A stretch of DNA of 64,000 bases. Source: Oscillospiraceae bacterium (GTDB taxonomy: Bacteria; Bacillota; Clostridia; Oscillospirales; Acutalibacteraceae). The DNA lies in the NCBI GenBank assembly GCA_015066515.1, contig SVOH01000001.1, forward strand, positions 62,001 through 126,000, in the 5' to 3' direction. The translations under genes and the position numbers were made by a program. Of the stretch, positions 7,279 through 15,607 are shown piece after piece. Under the pieces are notes generated by a model, which saw only the letters and a list, made by a program, of their open reading frames with translations, made no database searches and had not been told where the DNA came from. Numbering within the stretch: position 1 is the first letter of the stretch; each line of letters opens with the position of its first letter.

Positions 7279-8106
7279 ATGATAAGCTACATATTTAAAA
7301 ACAAAACAAAAAATATCTTGGTAATAATTTTTAGTGTTGTTTATATGATAAAGCCTTTGTGCGAGTTTTTTGGTTACATATCAATATACCAAGATTTTCC
7401 GTGGTTTACCTTTTTAACATTTTTGCCTGTTGCTTTGGTGTTGATATATTTATTAACGCTATATTATAACTACAAATTTAAGTCTTTTATAATTCCTGCG
7501 GCTTTTTTAATTTGGATTGTTTCGCCAATTTATCTGGCTTTTAGTGATATTAAATTTGCTTTTATGTATTTAAAATGGATTGGTGAAATGCCACTAACAA
7601 TTGTATTTACGTTAATAAATATGATTGTTTTAATAACAGCAAAGGCGTTGTGTTTTGTCGGTTCGCTGTCAAATTTTAAAAACATATCTTTGTTTAAAGT
7701 GGGAATTATTTTAAACATAGTCGGAATTGCGATAATAACGCCTGTTTATGAAACGGTAAGTGCGATAGAATATTTTGGAACAACAAATATTTTTCTTGAT
7801 CAACTTAGACAAATTTTAAACGACGGAGTAATTTTGGGCAGGGTTGCAAATATTCTGTTTTGGATAGGGCTTTTGCTTTTGGTTTTTAACAAAAAGGGTG
7901 AAGATATAGATATAACACCTTATATCGAAGAGCGCAAAGCCAAAAAGCAAGCAAAAAAAGAAGCTAAACTTCAACAAAAAGAAGCCGAAGAGGCCGAATA
8001 TAACGCTCCACTACCCGAAATTCCCGACGGCTCTTGGCGCTGTATGGCTTGCGGCAAAATATTGCCCGACAGCATCGACCGCTGTGAATGTGGATATAAG
8101 AGATAA
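7279..8106 (+). CDS. Polytopic membrane protein with C-terminal zinc ribbon
   Basis: A 275-residue protein of unknown function. About seven hydrophobic spans occupy residues 10-210. A Lys/Glu/Ala-rich stretch likely to form a helix or coiled coil follows (about 220-245, KKQAKKEAKLQQKEAEEAE). A small cytoplasmic zinc ribbon closes it, with CMAC and CEC pairs in CMACGKILPDSIDRCECGY. The start has a strong AAAGGGGG site. It is a stand-alone gene between two hairpins. I do not recognise the family. Confidence 0.75.
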   Translation: MISYIFKNKTKNILVIIFSVVYMIKPLCEFFGYISIYQDFPWFTFLTFLPVALVLIYLLTLYYNYKFKSFIIPAAFLIWIVSPIYLAFSDIKFAFMYLKWIGEMPLTIVFTLINMIVLITAKALCFVGSLSNFKNISLFKVGIILNIVGIAIITPVYETVSAIEYFGTTNIFLDQLRQILNDGVILGRVANILFWIGLLLLVFNKKGEDIDITPYIEERKAKKQAKKEAKLQQKEAEEAEYNAPLPEIPDGSWRCMACGKILPDSIDRCECGYKR

Positions 8107-8109
8107 CAA

Positions 8110-8161
8110 AAAAGATCACGCTACACTATTTACGGATAGCATATAGCGTGGTTTCTTTTAT
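8110..8161 (+). terminator. Probable terminator of the 7279-8106 gene
   Basis: CACGCTA/TAGCGTG stem with a long loop, followed by GTTTCTTTT. The remaining bases up to the tRNA-Leu terminator (8162-8257) hold no gene that I can support. Confidence 0.55.
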
Positions 8162-8257
8162 ATGCATAATCTTGACATAAATTATATAAAAGTATAGAAT
8201 TATATAGGAATGAACACACAATAAAAGGAAGATTGTTTTCCGGAGATAGAAGCATAA

Positions 8258-8289
8258 AAAAAGACGATTGCAAAAGCAATCGTCTTTTT
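8258..8289 (-). terminator. Terminator of tRNA-Leu
   Basis: Perfect stem AAAAAGACGATTGC with loop TTTT on the minus strand, ending in a run of seven T. Confidence 0.9.
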
Positions 8290-8291
8290 GG

Positions 8292-8375
8292 TGCGGGTAA
8301 CAGGACTTGAACCTGCACAGCCTTGCGACCATTAGAACCTGAATCTAACGCGTCTGCCTATTCCGCCATACCCGC
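8292..8375 (-). tRNA. tRNA-Leu (anticodon CAG)
   Basis: Class II tRNA of 84 nt on the minus strand: acceptor GCGGGTA/TACCCGC, anticodon stem TTAGA/TCTAA with loop TTCAGGT (CAG at 8339-8341), a long variable arm (TGGTCGCAAGGCTG region) and T-loop GGTTCAAGTCC. CCA is not encoded. Confidence 0.95.
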
Positions 8376-8465
8376 ATATTGTAAAACAAATATAATGATT
8401 TGCATCGTCAAATCGGCAAAAATTATTATACATAAACAAAATATAAAAGTCAAGAAATTAAACTG

Positions 8466-8945
8466 TTATTTGTGGTATGTCGAGCCTTCGTTTATTTTAA
8501 ACGCACGATAGATCTGTTCAAGTAGCATAACCCTAAAAAGCTGATGTGGAAAGGTCATTGCAGACAGCGACAATTTTAAGCTTGCTCTTTGCTTTACGCT
8601 ACTGCTTAACCCGTACGAGCTACCAATAATAAAGCACATATTTTTGCCGCTGTTGGTGTTTTTTTCGACAAAATCGGCCAAATCCTCGCTTGAAAAGCTT
8701 TTTCCCTCAACGCAAAGCGCAGTAACAATACTACCATCGGGGATGCGCTTTTCTATCATTTCGGCCTCTTTGTTAAGCGCCACGTCAACCTCGGTTTGCG
8801 AGGGATTGTCGGGTAACGAAACAGGTGTGAGCTCTACAACGTCGAGCTTGCAGTAACGCGACAAGCGTTTTGCGTATTCATCAATTGCATCACGCAGATA
8901 TTTTTCTTTGAGCTTTCCGAGTGTTATAAGAGTAATTTTTATCAA
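8466..8945 (-). CDS. rlmH: 23S rRNA (pseudouridine1915-N3)-methyltransferase RlmH
   Basis: A 159-residue SPOUT methyltransferase that methylates pseudouridine 1915 in helix 69 of the 70S ribosome. The N-terminus ITLGKLKEKYLRDAIDEYAKRL, the SAM knot region FIIGSSYGLSSSVKQRA, and the C-terminal signature MTFPHQLFRVMLLEQIYRAF followed by YHK are all present. Its start overlaps the stop of yycJ by ATGA. The yycJ-rlmH pairing is also seen in Bacillus and supports both calls. Confidence 0.96.
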   Translation of the reverse strand: MIKITLITLGKLKEKYLRDAIDEYAKRLSRYCKLDVVELTPVSLPDNPSQTEVDVALNKEAEMIEKRIPDGSIVTALCVEGKSFSSEDLADFVEKNTNSGKNMCFIIGSSYGLSSSVKQRASLKLSLSAMTFPHQLFRVMLLEQIYRAFKINEGSTYHK

Positions 8946-9727
8946 AATACCGTCACTCCTATTGTTTTTGGTTTGGCTGTTTCAAGAATATAGTCTATAC
9001 CCTCTTTTGCGCCAATCTGAGTAAGTGTCGCCGCTGCCGATTGCCGTGCGAGTAAGGGCGTGTTGTTTTCGGCGCTTATGTGGCCCAAAATAATGCGAGA
9101 GGTACCGCTTTTTAACAAAGCGGGCAGCTCTGTAGCACAAGCACTATTAGAAAGATGGCCTAGGTCAGAAAGTATTCTTAATTTAAGCTCTGCGGGATAC
9201 GGTCCGCGACGAAGCATTTCTACGTCGTGGTTAGACTCAATAAGCACCGCGTTACAGCCAAGCAGCTTTTGCCTTACCGTGTCGGTAACAATACCCAAGT
9301 CTGTACAAACGGCGGCACGTTTGCCGTCGGGCAAAGTAACAACATATCCGCCCGAACCCGTTGCATCGTGACTGGTTGCAAAAAAATCTATCGTTATATT
9401 GCCTAATGTTATCACACCGTTGTCTGCGCAAATGGTTTTTGTACTTTGAGGAATAAGGTCACCTTGAGTGAGTGTTTCTAATGTTGCACAAGAAGCTATT
9501 AGAGGAACGTTTACCTTTTTTAAAAACGTTTTTAGACCCTTTATGTGATCGGTATGAGTATGGGTTATAGCCACAGCGCGCAAGCGTGACAAATCACCTA
9601 CCTGTTCTATAGCGCTCATCAAGCCTTTTGCTGATATGCCTGCATCAATAAGTATATCACCGTCGGTTGTGGTTAAGTATGTACTGTTTCCGGTAGAACC
9701 GCTTGCAAGCGTACACAGACGAGCCAT
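8942..9727 (-). CDS. yycJ: MBL-fold metallohydrolase, YycJ/WalJ-like
   Basis: A 261-residue metallo-beta-lactamase-fold hydrolase. It starts with the family's LASGSTGNSTYL block, then the metal motif THTHTDHIKGL (HxHxDH), a later DHD-like segment (ATSHDATGSGGY), an ESNHD motif, and a C-terminal ILGHIS. Bacterial YycJ has been proposed to act as a 5'-3' exonuclease in replication or mismatch repair; I infer only family membership. It is expressed with rlmH through a 4-nt overlap and sits downstream of murA after a hairpin. Confidence 0.88.
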   Translation of the reverse strand: MARLCTLASGSTGNSTYLTTTDGDILIDAGISAKGLMSAIEQVGDLSRLRAVAITHTHTDHIKGLKTFLKKVNVPLIASCATLETLTQGDLIPQSTKTICADNGVITLGNITIDFFATSHDATGSGGYVVTLPDGKRAAVCTDLGIVTDTVRQKLLGCNAVLIESNHDVEMLRRGPYPAELKLRILSDLGHLSNSACATELPALLKSGTSRIILGHISAENNTPLLARQSAAATLTQIGAKEGIDYILETAKPKTIGVTVF

Positions 9728-9756
9728 AAACCATTCTCCTTTCGTATTATATAAGT

Positions 9757-9779
9757 ATGGCGGCTTTTAAAGCCGCCAT
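9757..9779 (-). terminator. Hairpin between murA and yycJ
   Basis: Near-perfect stem ATGGCGGCTTT/AAAGCCGCCAT. The following bases are AT-rich without a long T-run, so it may be a weak terminator or an mRNA-stabilising hairpin. Confidence 0.5.
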
Positions 9780-9783
9780 TATA

Positions 9784-11070
9784 TTATGCATTTTTTAAGT
9801 TTGCTTCTTTACTTAAAACAGGAACTCGCTTAATCTCGGCACCGAGTTTTTGGAATTTTTCAGCAACGTTTTCATATCCACGGTCAATGTAAATGGTGTT
9901 TTCAACCTCGGTAATACCCTCGGCCATAAGACCTGCAATAATCATTGCGGCACCGGCTCGAAGGTCAACTGCTTTTACAGGAGCAGGAGTAAGTTTTTCT
10001 ACACCTGTTATAACCGCCATCTTACCGTCAACCTGAATTTTAGCGCCCATACCAATAAGCTGTTCAACATATCTAAAACGGTTATCCCAAACACCTTCGG
10101 TTACAATACTGGTACCATCGGCAATAGCCAATAAGGTTGCAATTTGAGGTTGCATATCAGTCGGAAAACCTGGATGAGGCATGGTTTTTACATTGCATTT
10201 TTTTGGTCTGCCGGTCATTTTAACCCGAACAGCCTCGTCGTATTCGGTGATTTCAGCACCGGCCTCAACCAGCTTTGCAATAATTGACTCAAGATGCTTA
10301 GGTATTACGTTTTCTATTAGCACGTCACCGCCCGTGGCTGCGGCGGCAACCATATAGGTGCCGGCTTCTATTTGGTCGGGAATAATGCTATATGTGGTGC
10401 CGTGTAGGCACTCTACTCCGCGAATTTTAATTACATTGGTACCTGCACCCATAATATTTGCGCCCATAGAGTTAAGAAAGTTTGCAAGGTCAACTATGTG
10501 CGGCTCTCGTGCGGCATTTTCAATAACGGTAAGTCCCCTCGCCTTTACTGCGGCTAACATAATGTTTATGGTAGCACCCACCGATACCACGTCAAGATAC
10601 ACCGAGCATCCTCGAAGCGCGGCGGCTCTGGCATCTACCATACCGTTTTCGATTATAACCTTGGCACCAAGTGCCTCGAAGCCTTTGATGTGCTGGTCGA
10701 TGGGCCTTACGCCAAAATCGCATCCTCCCGGAGGCGCTACGCGCGCACGGTTGCAGCGACCTAAAAGCGCACCCAAAAAATAACTGGACGCACGCATACC
10801 CTCTGCCATTTTTTTATCAATGACAAAGGAATTTATAGGCGTAGGGTCAATTTCTACGGTTGATTTATTTATACTGCGAACCTCTGCGCCCAATTGCTTT
10901 ATAGCGCGAAGCAGGGTCGCAACGTCGGATATTTCAGGTAAATTTTCAATGGTGCAAGGCTCGTTTGCAAGCAGCACTGCGGGCAATATTGCAACAGCAG
11001 CATTTTTAGCGCCGCTTATGTGCACGGTGCCACTTAAGGCCTTGCCTCCGTTTATAACAAATTTATCCAA
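9784..11070 (-). CDS. murA: UDP-N-acetylglucosamine 1-carboxyvinyltransferase MurA
   Basis: Catalyses the first committed step of peptidoglycan synthesis, adding enolpyruvate to UDP-GlcNAc. The 428-residue protein carries SGAKNAAVAILPA (Lys22-Asn23) and the active-site loop PPGGCDFGVRPIDQH with Cys117 intact, so ordinary fosfomycin sensitivity would be expected. It also has TEGVWDNRFRYVEQL and the RAGAAMIIAGL motif. The TTG at 11070 fits best because GGGAG lies eight bases upstream and family proteins start (M)xKFVINGG; an in-frame GTG at 11079 overlaps the Shine-Dalgarno. A consensus promoter lies at 11165-11193. spoIID nearby recalls the Bacillus murAA-spoIID neighbourhood. Confidence 0.95.
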   Translation of the reverse strand: MDKFVINGGKALSGTVHISGAKNAAVAILPAVLLANEPCTIENLPEISDVATLLRAIKQLGAEVRSINKSTVEIDPTPINSFVIDKKMAEGMRASSYFLGALLGRCNRARVAPPGGCDFGVRPIDQHIKGFEALGAKVIIENGMVDARAAALRGCSVYLDVVSVGATINIMLAAVKARGLTVIENAAREPHIVDLANFLNSMGANIMGAGTNVIKIRGVECLHGTTYSIIPDQIEAGTYMVAAAATGGDVLIENVIPKHLESIIAKLVEAGAEITEYDEAVRVKMTGRPKKCNVKTMPHPGFPTDMQPQIATLLAIADGTSIVTEGVWDNRFRYVEQLIGMGAKIQVDGKMAVITGVEKLTPAPVKAVDLRAGAAMIIAGLMAEGITEVENTIYIDRGYENVAEKFQKLGAEIKRVPVLSKEANLKNA

Positions 11071-11164
11071 ACACGGCACTCCCGTCTTTTGAAAATAGAG
11101 AAAATGCTAAATATATGACTCTTTTTAAAGTATAGCCAAATTTCAAAATTCAATACTAAAGAAG

Positions 11165-11193
11165 ATTATATACCTAAAAGTAAATTTTGTCAA
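11165..11193 (-). promoter_or_regulatory. Promoter of murA
   Basis: On the minus strand TTGACA (11188-11193) and TATAAT (11165-11170) are 17 bp apart. Confidence 0.8.
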
Positions 11194-11217
11194 TCTAAAA
11201 CGGTTGCCCCATACGCC

Positions 11218-12030
11218 TTATGCCGAATGTTTTGAAGCGGGCTTTGATGGGTCGTTATCTTTCTTGTGAAAAATTCCAACTATATATGACAAAATAAATA
11301 TTGCTTGAGAAAGCATAAGCAATGATGCTGAAACATCACCGCGCAATACGTCCGACTTATTACTAATAAGTAAAATCAATTTTGGTAGCGATGTGATTAC
11401 GCATAGCATAACGGCGGTTATTCCGCAAGCAAAAATCTTTTTGTGGCTTTTTTTTGGGTCGCTTAATTCATTTTCATAATTTGCAAACTCAAACAAAAAC
11501 CACAGTAGAGCGCTATTTGTAAACAGCAAGAAAATATTTTCGGTTACGAGAGACAGCTCTGACGTGCTTGTAAAGAGGCTTATGAGCTTTACGACATAAT
11601 ATACCACGGGCACTGCCAATAGTAATGACGGAAAATTGTAAGGGTATATATTTTTTAAGCCAAAAGCAACAAAAACAAAAGCAGAGAGAAGGCTTAACAG
11701 CACCAATAATATACTATACCAATTACCAAGTGACGACAAGCCCGACACCGTTTCGTAAATAAACATACCGCCCGTTAAAACGCCGGTTACCGCAAGTATG
11801 GGGCGTAATTCGCCCTGCTTTTTTGAAACGCCTTCAGCAAAGTATGCCAAAACACACATAGCGGCAACTGCCGCTAAAATAACAAGGGTTATAAGTGTGC
11901 TGATATCTTTATACTGTTGTTTAATAAATCCCGTTGTGCTATCAATTGTAAACACAAACTGTATTAATTTTAGTATTACGCATATTGGAAGAGCGATCCA
12001 CAAAAGGTTAATTATGTGGCGATGCTTCAT
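11218..12030 (-). CDS. Polytopic membrane protein, function unknown
   Basis: A protein of about 270 residues with roughly eight hydrophobic segments and a polar C-terminal tail (HKKDNDPSKPASKHSA). The start at 12030 (MKHRHIINLLW) follows GAGGTG by six bases; an upstream in-frame ATG at 12069 lacks such a site. It is divergent from spoIID and lies between spoIID and murA, the position where other Firmicutes often carry sporulation or envelope genes, but I see no recognisable domain. Confidence 0.75.
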   Translation of the reverse strand: MKHRHIINLLWIALPICVILKLIQFVFTIDSTTGFIKQQYKDISTLITLVILAAVAAMCVLAYFAEGVSKKQGELRPILAVTGVLTGGMFIYETVSGLSSLGNWYSILLVLLSLLSAFVFVAFGLKNIYPYNFPSLLLAVPVVYYVVKLISLFTSTSELSLVTENIFLLFTNSALLWFLFEFANYENELSDPKKSHKKIFACGITAVMLCVITSLPKLILLISNKSDVLRGDVSASLLMLSQAIFILSYIVGIFHKKDNDPSKPASKHSA

Positions 12031-12121
12031 AACTGTCACCTCAAAGAATTTAATGTAATTACACAACATATATTTTATATATATAACAATAAAAAGTCAA
12101 TAAAATTAAAGCAGGTGAATT

Positions 12122-13078
12122 ATGAAAGGAACATTTATAGTAGCGATAATCGTTGTGTTTTCAATGCTGGCAATACCGCTTTCTTCGCTAAATACAGAAA
12201 ACAGTACAGTAATTACTACTGCCAAGCCACAAGAAAATGTTTTGTACGAAAAGGATGAGCCGCAAGAAACAATAAAAGTTTTAAAGAATGAACAAATCTA
12301 TGAATTTGATGTAAACGATTATGTGTTTGGCGTGGTGGCCGCAGAAATGCCCGCCCTCTATGAAAAAGAGGCGTTAAAAGCGCAGGCTGTAGCGGCATAT
12401 ACCTACGCGCTTTATAAAAAAGAAGGCGCAAACGGAGATTATGATATATCTGCAGACCCAATGGTTGCGCAATGCTTTATAACTCGTCAAGAGGCTGCTG
12501 AGCGTTGGGGTGAAAAGGCAGAAGAATATACAAAAAAAATTGACGAATGTATAAAGGCGGTCGAAGGACAAATCCTTGTATACCAAAACAAACCAATCCT
12601 TGCCGCTTTTCACGCAATATCTTCCGGAAAAACCAACAGTTGCGCAGACGTGTGGAGCAAGGATTTACCATATCTTAAATCGGTTGACAGTATAGGCGAC
12701 TGCCTATGTGACGGTTATTTAAGTGAGGTGACATTTACCGCCGAAGAAATAACCGAAAAATTAAAAGAAATAAAGTCGGCATCGGGAGAGCCAAAGAACT
12801 ATTTTACCAATATAAAAACCAACGACAACGGATATGTTAAGGAATTAAAATATTGCGGTCAAATTATTTCGGGCTCAAAGCTGTGCCAGCTTTTAAAGCT
12901 GCGTTCATCAAATTTTGAAATTAAATTTAACGAAGACACATTCACGTTTAACGTAAAAGGTTACGGCCACGGTGTTGGAATGAGTCAAACGGGCGCCGAC
13001 TATATGGCAAAACAAGGAAGTAATTATGAAGAAATTCTACTTCATTATTATTCCGGAGTAAATTTACAAAAAGATTAA
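12122..13078 (+). CDS. spoIID: Stage II sporulation protein D (lytic transglycosylase)
   Basis: SpoIID is a membrane-anchored peptidoglycan lytic transglycosylase that works with SpoIIM and SpoIIP during engulfment of the forespore. The 318-residue protein has an N-terminal hydrophobic anchor (residues 4-22). The SpoIID domain contains VAAEMP with the catalytic Glu75, KAQAVAAYTYAL, HAISSGKT and the C-terminal GYGHGVGMSQTGA. Length and motif order are normal. It is monocistronic between a divergent membrane-protein gene and the rplJ promoter. It indicates an endospore-forming lineage. Confidence 0.94.
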   Translation: MKGTFIVAIIVVFSMLAIPLSSLNTENSTVITTAKPQENVLYEKDEPQETIKVLKNEQIYEFDVNDYVFGVVAAEMPALYEKEALKAQAVAAYTYALYKKEGANGDYDISADPMVAQCFITRQEAAERWGEKAEEYTKKIDECIKAVEGQILVYQNKPILAAFHAISSGKTNSCADVWSKDLPYLKSVDSIGDCLCDGYLSEVTFTAEEITEKLKEIKSASGEPKNYFTNIKTNDNGYVKELKYCGQIISGSKLCQLLKLRSSNFEIKFNEDTFTFNVKGYGHGVGMSQTGADYMAKQGSNYEEILLHYYSGVNLQKD

Positions 13079-13086
13079 AATTTTAC

Positions 13087-13115
13087 TTGACAAACAATAC
13101 CTATTTGTGTATAAT
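13087..13115 (+). promoter_or_regulatory. Promoter of rplJ-rplL
   Basis: Perfect consensus elements: TTGACA (13087-13092) and TATAAT (13110-13115) with a 17-bp spacer. Confidence 0.88.
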
Positions 13116-13121
13116 GTTTTA

Positions 13122-13259
13122 GCAATCCAAAGACAGTAGGTGGCATTTGCCGTAAGTTTAACGCCTACCGAGGTGAGCGTGAAACGTTTTGTTATAAAGT
13201 TTTCATGTCTACCCTTGTGTCCTTGGGTGGACATTTTTTATTTTCACTCGGAGGTGAAC
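13122..13259 (+). ncRNA. L10-type ribosomal protein leader with attenuator
   Basis: A 140-nt untranslated leader precedes rplJ. The segment GTAGGTGGC...GCCTACCGAGGTG forms a stem (GTAGG/CCTAC) of the kind bound by L10-L12 in Firmicutes leaders. It is followed by a terminator-like hairpin at 13206-13239: TGTCTACCC pairs with GGGTGGACA and TTTTTT follows. This fits autoregulation of rplJL by L10(L12)4 through transcription attenuation, as described for Bacillus. The class is assigned from position and these elements, not from a covariance search. Confidence 0.75.
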
Positions 13260-13262
13260 ACA

Positions 13263-13784
13263 TTGCCAAACGCAAAGGTTTTAGAAGCAAAAAAGCAAGC
13301 TGTTGCTGAGCTCTCCGAAAAACTCGGCGCCGCTCTTACCGGTGTTGTTGTTGATTACAAGGGTATCAACGTTGCTGACGATACAGCTCTTCGTAAAGAG
13401 CTTCGTGAAGCTGGCGTACAGTACTTTGTAGTTAAGAACTCTATCTTAAAGCGCGCAGTTGAAGGTACAGACCTTGGTGATATCGCAAACGTATGTGAGG
13501 GCACAACTGCTATCGCAATCGCTAACGACGATTACACCGCAGCAGCAAGAATACTTTGCAAATTTGCCGACAGCCACGATAACTTCAACGTTAAGTCAGG
13601 CTTCCTTGATGGCAAAGTTGTAAGTGTTGAAACCATCGCAGAACTTGCAAAGCTTCCAAGCAGAGAAGTACTTCTTGCAACAGTTCTCAGTGCCTTCCAG
13701 GCACCTATCGCAGCATTTGCACGTGCTGTACAGGCTATCGTTGATAAAGACGGTGAGCCAGCCGCTGAAGAAGCAGCAGAATAA
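13263..13784 (+). CDS. rplJ: 50S ribosomal protein L10
   Basis: L10 forms the base of the L7/L12 stalk and binds 23S rRNA. The 173-residue protein starts with the TTG at 13263 (PNAKVLEAKKQAVAELSEKL), with GGAGGTG placed six bases upstream. The open frame extends to 13140, but that part covers the structured leader and is not coding. Motifs include VVDYKGINVADDTALRKELRE, YFVVKNSILKRAVEGT, and the C-terminal helix that binds L12. rplL follows after 45 bp. The usual upstream neighbour rplA lies on the opposite strand at 17.7 kb. Confidence 0.96.
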   Translation: MPNAKVLEAKKQAVAELSEKLGAALTGVVVDYKGINVADDTALRKELREAGVQYFVVKNSILKRAVEGTDLGDIANVCEGTTAIAIANDDYTAAARILCKFADSHDNFNVKSGFLDGKVVSVETIAELAKLPSREVLLATVLSAFQAPIAAFARAVQAIVDKDGEPAAEEAAE

Positions 13785-13829
13785 TTTAAATTTAAACTAA
13801 ACTAAAAACATTTATTGGAGGAAACTAAA

Positions 13830-14207
13830 ATGGCATCTGAAAAGATTACAGCTATGATTGAAGAGTTAAAGACTCTTACCGTTCTTGAGCTTTCTGAGCT
13901 CGTTAAAGCAGTAGAAGAGGAGTTTGGCGTATCTGCAGCAGCTGCAGTAGCAGTAGCAGCTCCAGCAGCAGGCGCAGCAGCAGCTGTTGAAGAAAAGACA
14001 GAATTCGACGTTGTTCTTGCAGAAGCAGGCGCTGAAAAGATTAAGGTTATTAAGGCAGTTCGCGAAATCACAGGTCTTGGCCTTGCAGAAGCAAAGGCAC
14101 TTGTTGATGGCGCTCCTAAGACCCTTAAGGAAGCTGCAAGCAAAGAAGACGCTGAAGCTATCAAGGCTAAACTTGAAGAAGTTGGCGCAAAGGTTGAGCT
14201 TAAGTAA
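13830..14207 (+). CDS. rplL: 50S ribosomal protein L7/L12
   Basis: A 125-residue stalk protein that recruits translational GTPases. An N-terminal dimerisation domain ([19 protein letters not shown]), an Ala-rich hinge (about residues 36-56) and the globular C-terminal domain ([31 protein letters not shown]) are all present. GGAGG lies nine bases before the ATG. The transcript ends in the strong hairpin at 14230-14253, so rpoB and rpoC are not in this operon, unlike many bacteria. Confidence 0.97.
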   Translation: MASEKITAMIEELKTLTVLELSELVKAVEEEFGVSAAAAVAVAAPAAGAAAAVEEKTEFDVVLAEAGAEKIKVIKAVREITGLGLAEAKALVDGAPKTLKEAASKEDAEAIKAKLEEVGAKVELK

Positions 14208-14229
14208 TTTAAGTTTTACTAAAATTTTA

Positions 14230-14253
14230 ATCCCCGACCGTATGGTCGGGGAT
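14230..14253 (+). terminator. Terminator of rplJ-rplL
   Basis: Perfect 10-bp stem ATCCCCGACC with loop GTAT, followed by TTGTTTTTT. Confidence 0.92.
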
Positions 14254-14263
14254 TTGTTTTTTC

Positions 14264-14292
14264 TTGACATTGTTGTTTATAGGGTGTAGAAT
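14264..14292 (+). promoter_or_regulatory. Promoter of the DUF975 gene
   Basis: TTGACA (14264-14269), 17-bp spacer, TAGAAT (14287-14292). Confidence 0.7.
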
Positions 14293-14325
14293 ACAATTAA
14301 AATATGCCTTTTGGGAGGGAATAAA

Positions 14326-15123
14326 ATGAAATACGCATCAGATTTTAGAAAAATAGCAAGAGATGCTCTATTTGGCAACTGGAAAGTGGCTGTGCTAACT
14401 GGTTTTGTGGCGTCGATTATTGGCGGAACAACATCGGGCGGTTCGGTTAATTTTTCAAGCAATGATAATTCGTCAACCAATACACTTAATGAATTACCGC
14501 TAGGCGAAGCTCTTGAACTTATAGTTCCTATTATACTGTCACTTGGAGCTTTGCTTGCAATATGGGCATTGGCATTGCTTATTATAGGCGGTGCGGCCAA
14601 GCTTGGATACGCAAGATTTAATTTAAATCTCATAGATCGCAAGCCGGCAGCATTTTCTGATCTTTTTTCTTGTTTTAACCGTTTGGGCGATGGTATTTGT
14701 ATGGATTTACTTATGGCGCTGTATATCTTTTTGTGGACATTATTGTTCATAATACCGGGTATAATAAAAGCTTACAGCTACGCAATGACACCGTATATAT
14801 TATCCGAGCATCCCGAAATGACGGTAAACCAAGCAATTACTGAATCACGTCGAATTATGAACGGTAACAAATGGCGACTCTTTTGTTTAAGATTTAGCTT
14901 TATTGGTTGGATGTTCTTGTGTGTGCTGCCAATGTTTGTGTTGTTACCGCTTGTAATGATTGGCGTTGCCGGATTTGTTTTATGGGTGATTGTTTCTTTT
15001 GGTGCGCTTATAGGCGGTTTACTTTTCTTAACACCCTATCAAGAGGCAGCACAGGCAGCGTTTTACCGCGAAATTTCATATGTTCCGCAATATGAAGCGG
15101 GCACTGAAAACGAGCAGTTATAA
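14326..15123 (+). CDS. DUF975 family membrane protein
   Basis: A 265-residue protein with the DUF975 opening MKYASDFRKIARDALFGNW followed by about five to six hydrophobic spans. The polar connector TPYILSEHPEMTVNQAITES is also typical of the family (EHPEM...AIxxS). The function of the family is unknown; members are integral membrane proteins common in Firmicutes. ATG 14326 follows GGGAGGG. The gene has its own promoter and terminator and so is monocistronic. Confidence 0.85.
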   Translation: MKYASDFRKIARDALFGNWKVAVLTGFVASIIGGTTSGGSVNFSSNDNSSTNTLNELPLGEALELIVPIILSLGALLAIWALALLIIGGAAKLGYARFNLNLIDRKPAAFSDLFSCFNRLGDGICMDLLMALYIFLWTLLFIIPGIIKAYSYAMTPYILSEHPEMTVNQAITESRRIMNGNKWRLFCLRFSFIGWMFLCVLPMFVLLPLVMIGVAGFVLWVIVSFGALIGGLLFLTPYQEAAQAAFYREISYVPQYEAGTENEQL

Positions 15124-15125
15124 TA

Positions 15126-15161
15126 AAAAAGCATCGCTCCGAATAGGAACGATGCTTTTTT
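15126..15161 (+). terminator. Terminator after the DUF975 gene
   Basis: Stem AAAAAGCATCG/CGATGCTTTTT with an internal GCTCC/GGA region, ending in a T-run. Confidence 0.85.
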
Positions 15162-15262
15162 ATTATGTGGTTAAATTGTGGTAAATTAGATTACAGGTTA
15201 TAACCATAACGGCAAATATTAATCAAATATAAATAATCAAAGGTATTTATATTAGTTTTTAC

Positions 15263-15291
15263 TTGCTTATAGCAATTTGCTGATGTATAAT
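15263..15291 (+). promoter_or_regulatory. Promoter of the ACT/UPF0210 operon
   Basis: TTGCTT (15263-15268), 17-bp spacer, TATAAT (15286-15291), followed by the leader to the start at 15324. Confidence 0.65.
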
Positions 15292-15323
15292 ATTTTTAAT
15301 CCAAAAATGCGAGGTAAATACTT

Positions 15324-15596
15324 ATGAAAAAAACAGTAATTTCAGTTATGGGCAAAGACACCGTTGGTATTACCGCAAGTGTAAGTGCCGCATGTGCCGA
15401 GTATAATGTTAATATTATTGATATTACACAGTCTGTTTTACAGGATATGTTTGTAATGGTTATGCTTACTGACATTTCGGGTCTTAATTGTAATTTTAAA
15501 GAATTTTCAGAAAAAATGCAGGCTTTAGGCAAAAGTATGAATTTGGAAATTCACGTTATGCACGAAGACATTTTTAACTCTATGCATAGAATTTAA
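15324..15596 (+). CDS. ACT domain protein (UPF0237)
   Basis: A 90-residue stand-alone ACT domain: VISVMGKDTVGITASVSAACAEYNVNIIDITQ followed by the strand MFVMVMLTDISG and a C-terminal helix. Such domains bind amino acids or similar small ligands and regulate partner proteins. It is followed 11 bp later by a UPF0210 gene. This pairing is conserved across bacteria and archaea, but the ligand and the process are not known. Confidence 0.9.
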   Translation: MKKTVISVMGKDTVGITASVSAACAEYNVNIIDITQSVLQDMFVMVMLTDISGLNCNFKEFSEKMQALGKSMNLEIHVMHEDIFNSMHRI

Positions 15597-15607
15597 GGTG
15601 AAAAGTA

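Noticed and set aside
8126-8332. Minus-strand ORFs over 8.1-8.3 kb
   Set aside because: They overlap tRNA-Leu and its terminator; no ribosome-binding site.
10680-10760. MurA with the fosfomycin-resistance Cys-to-Asp change
   Set aside because: The motif reads PPGGCDFG; the Asp follows the active-site Cys, which is present.
13140-13262. N-terminal 41-residue extension of L10
   Set aside because: The stretch is the structured leader with an attenuator; the Shine-Dalgarno and TTG at 13263 give the normal L10 start.
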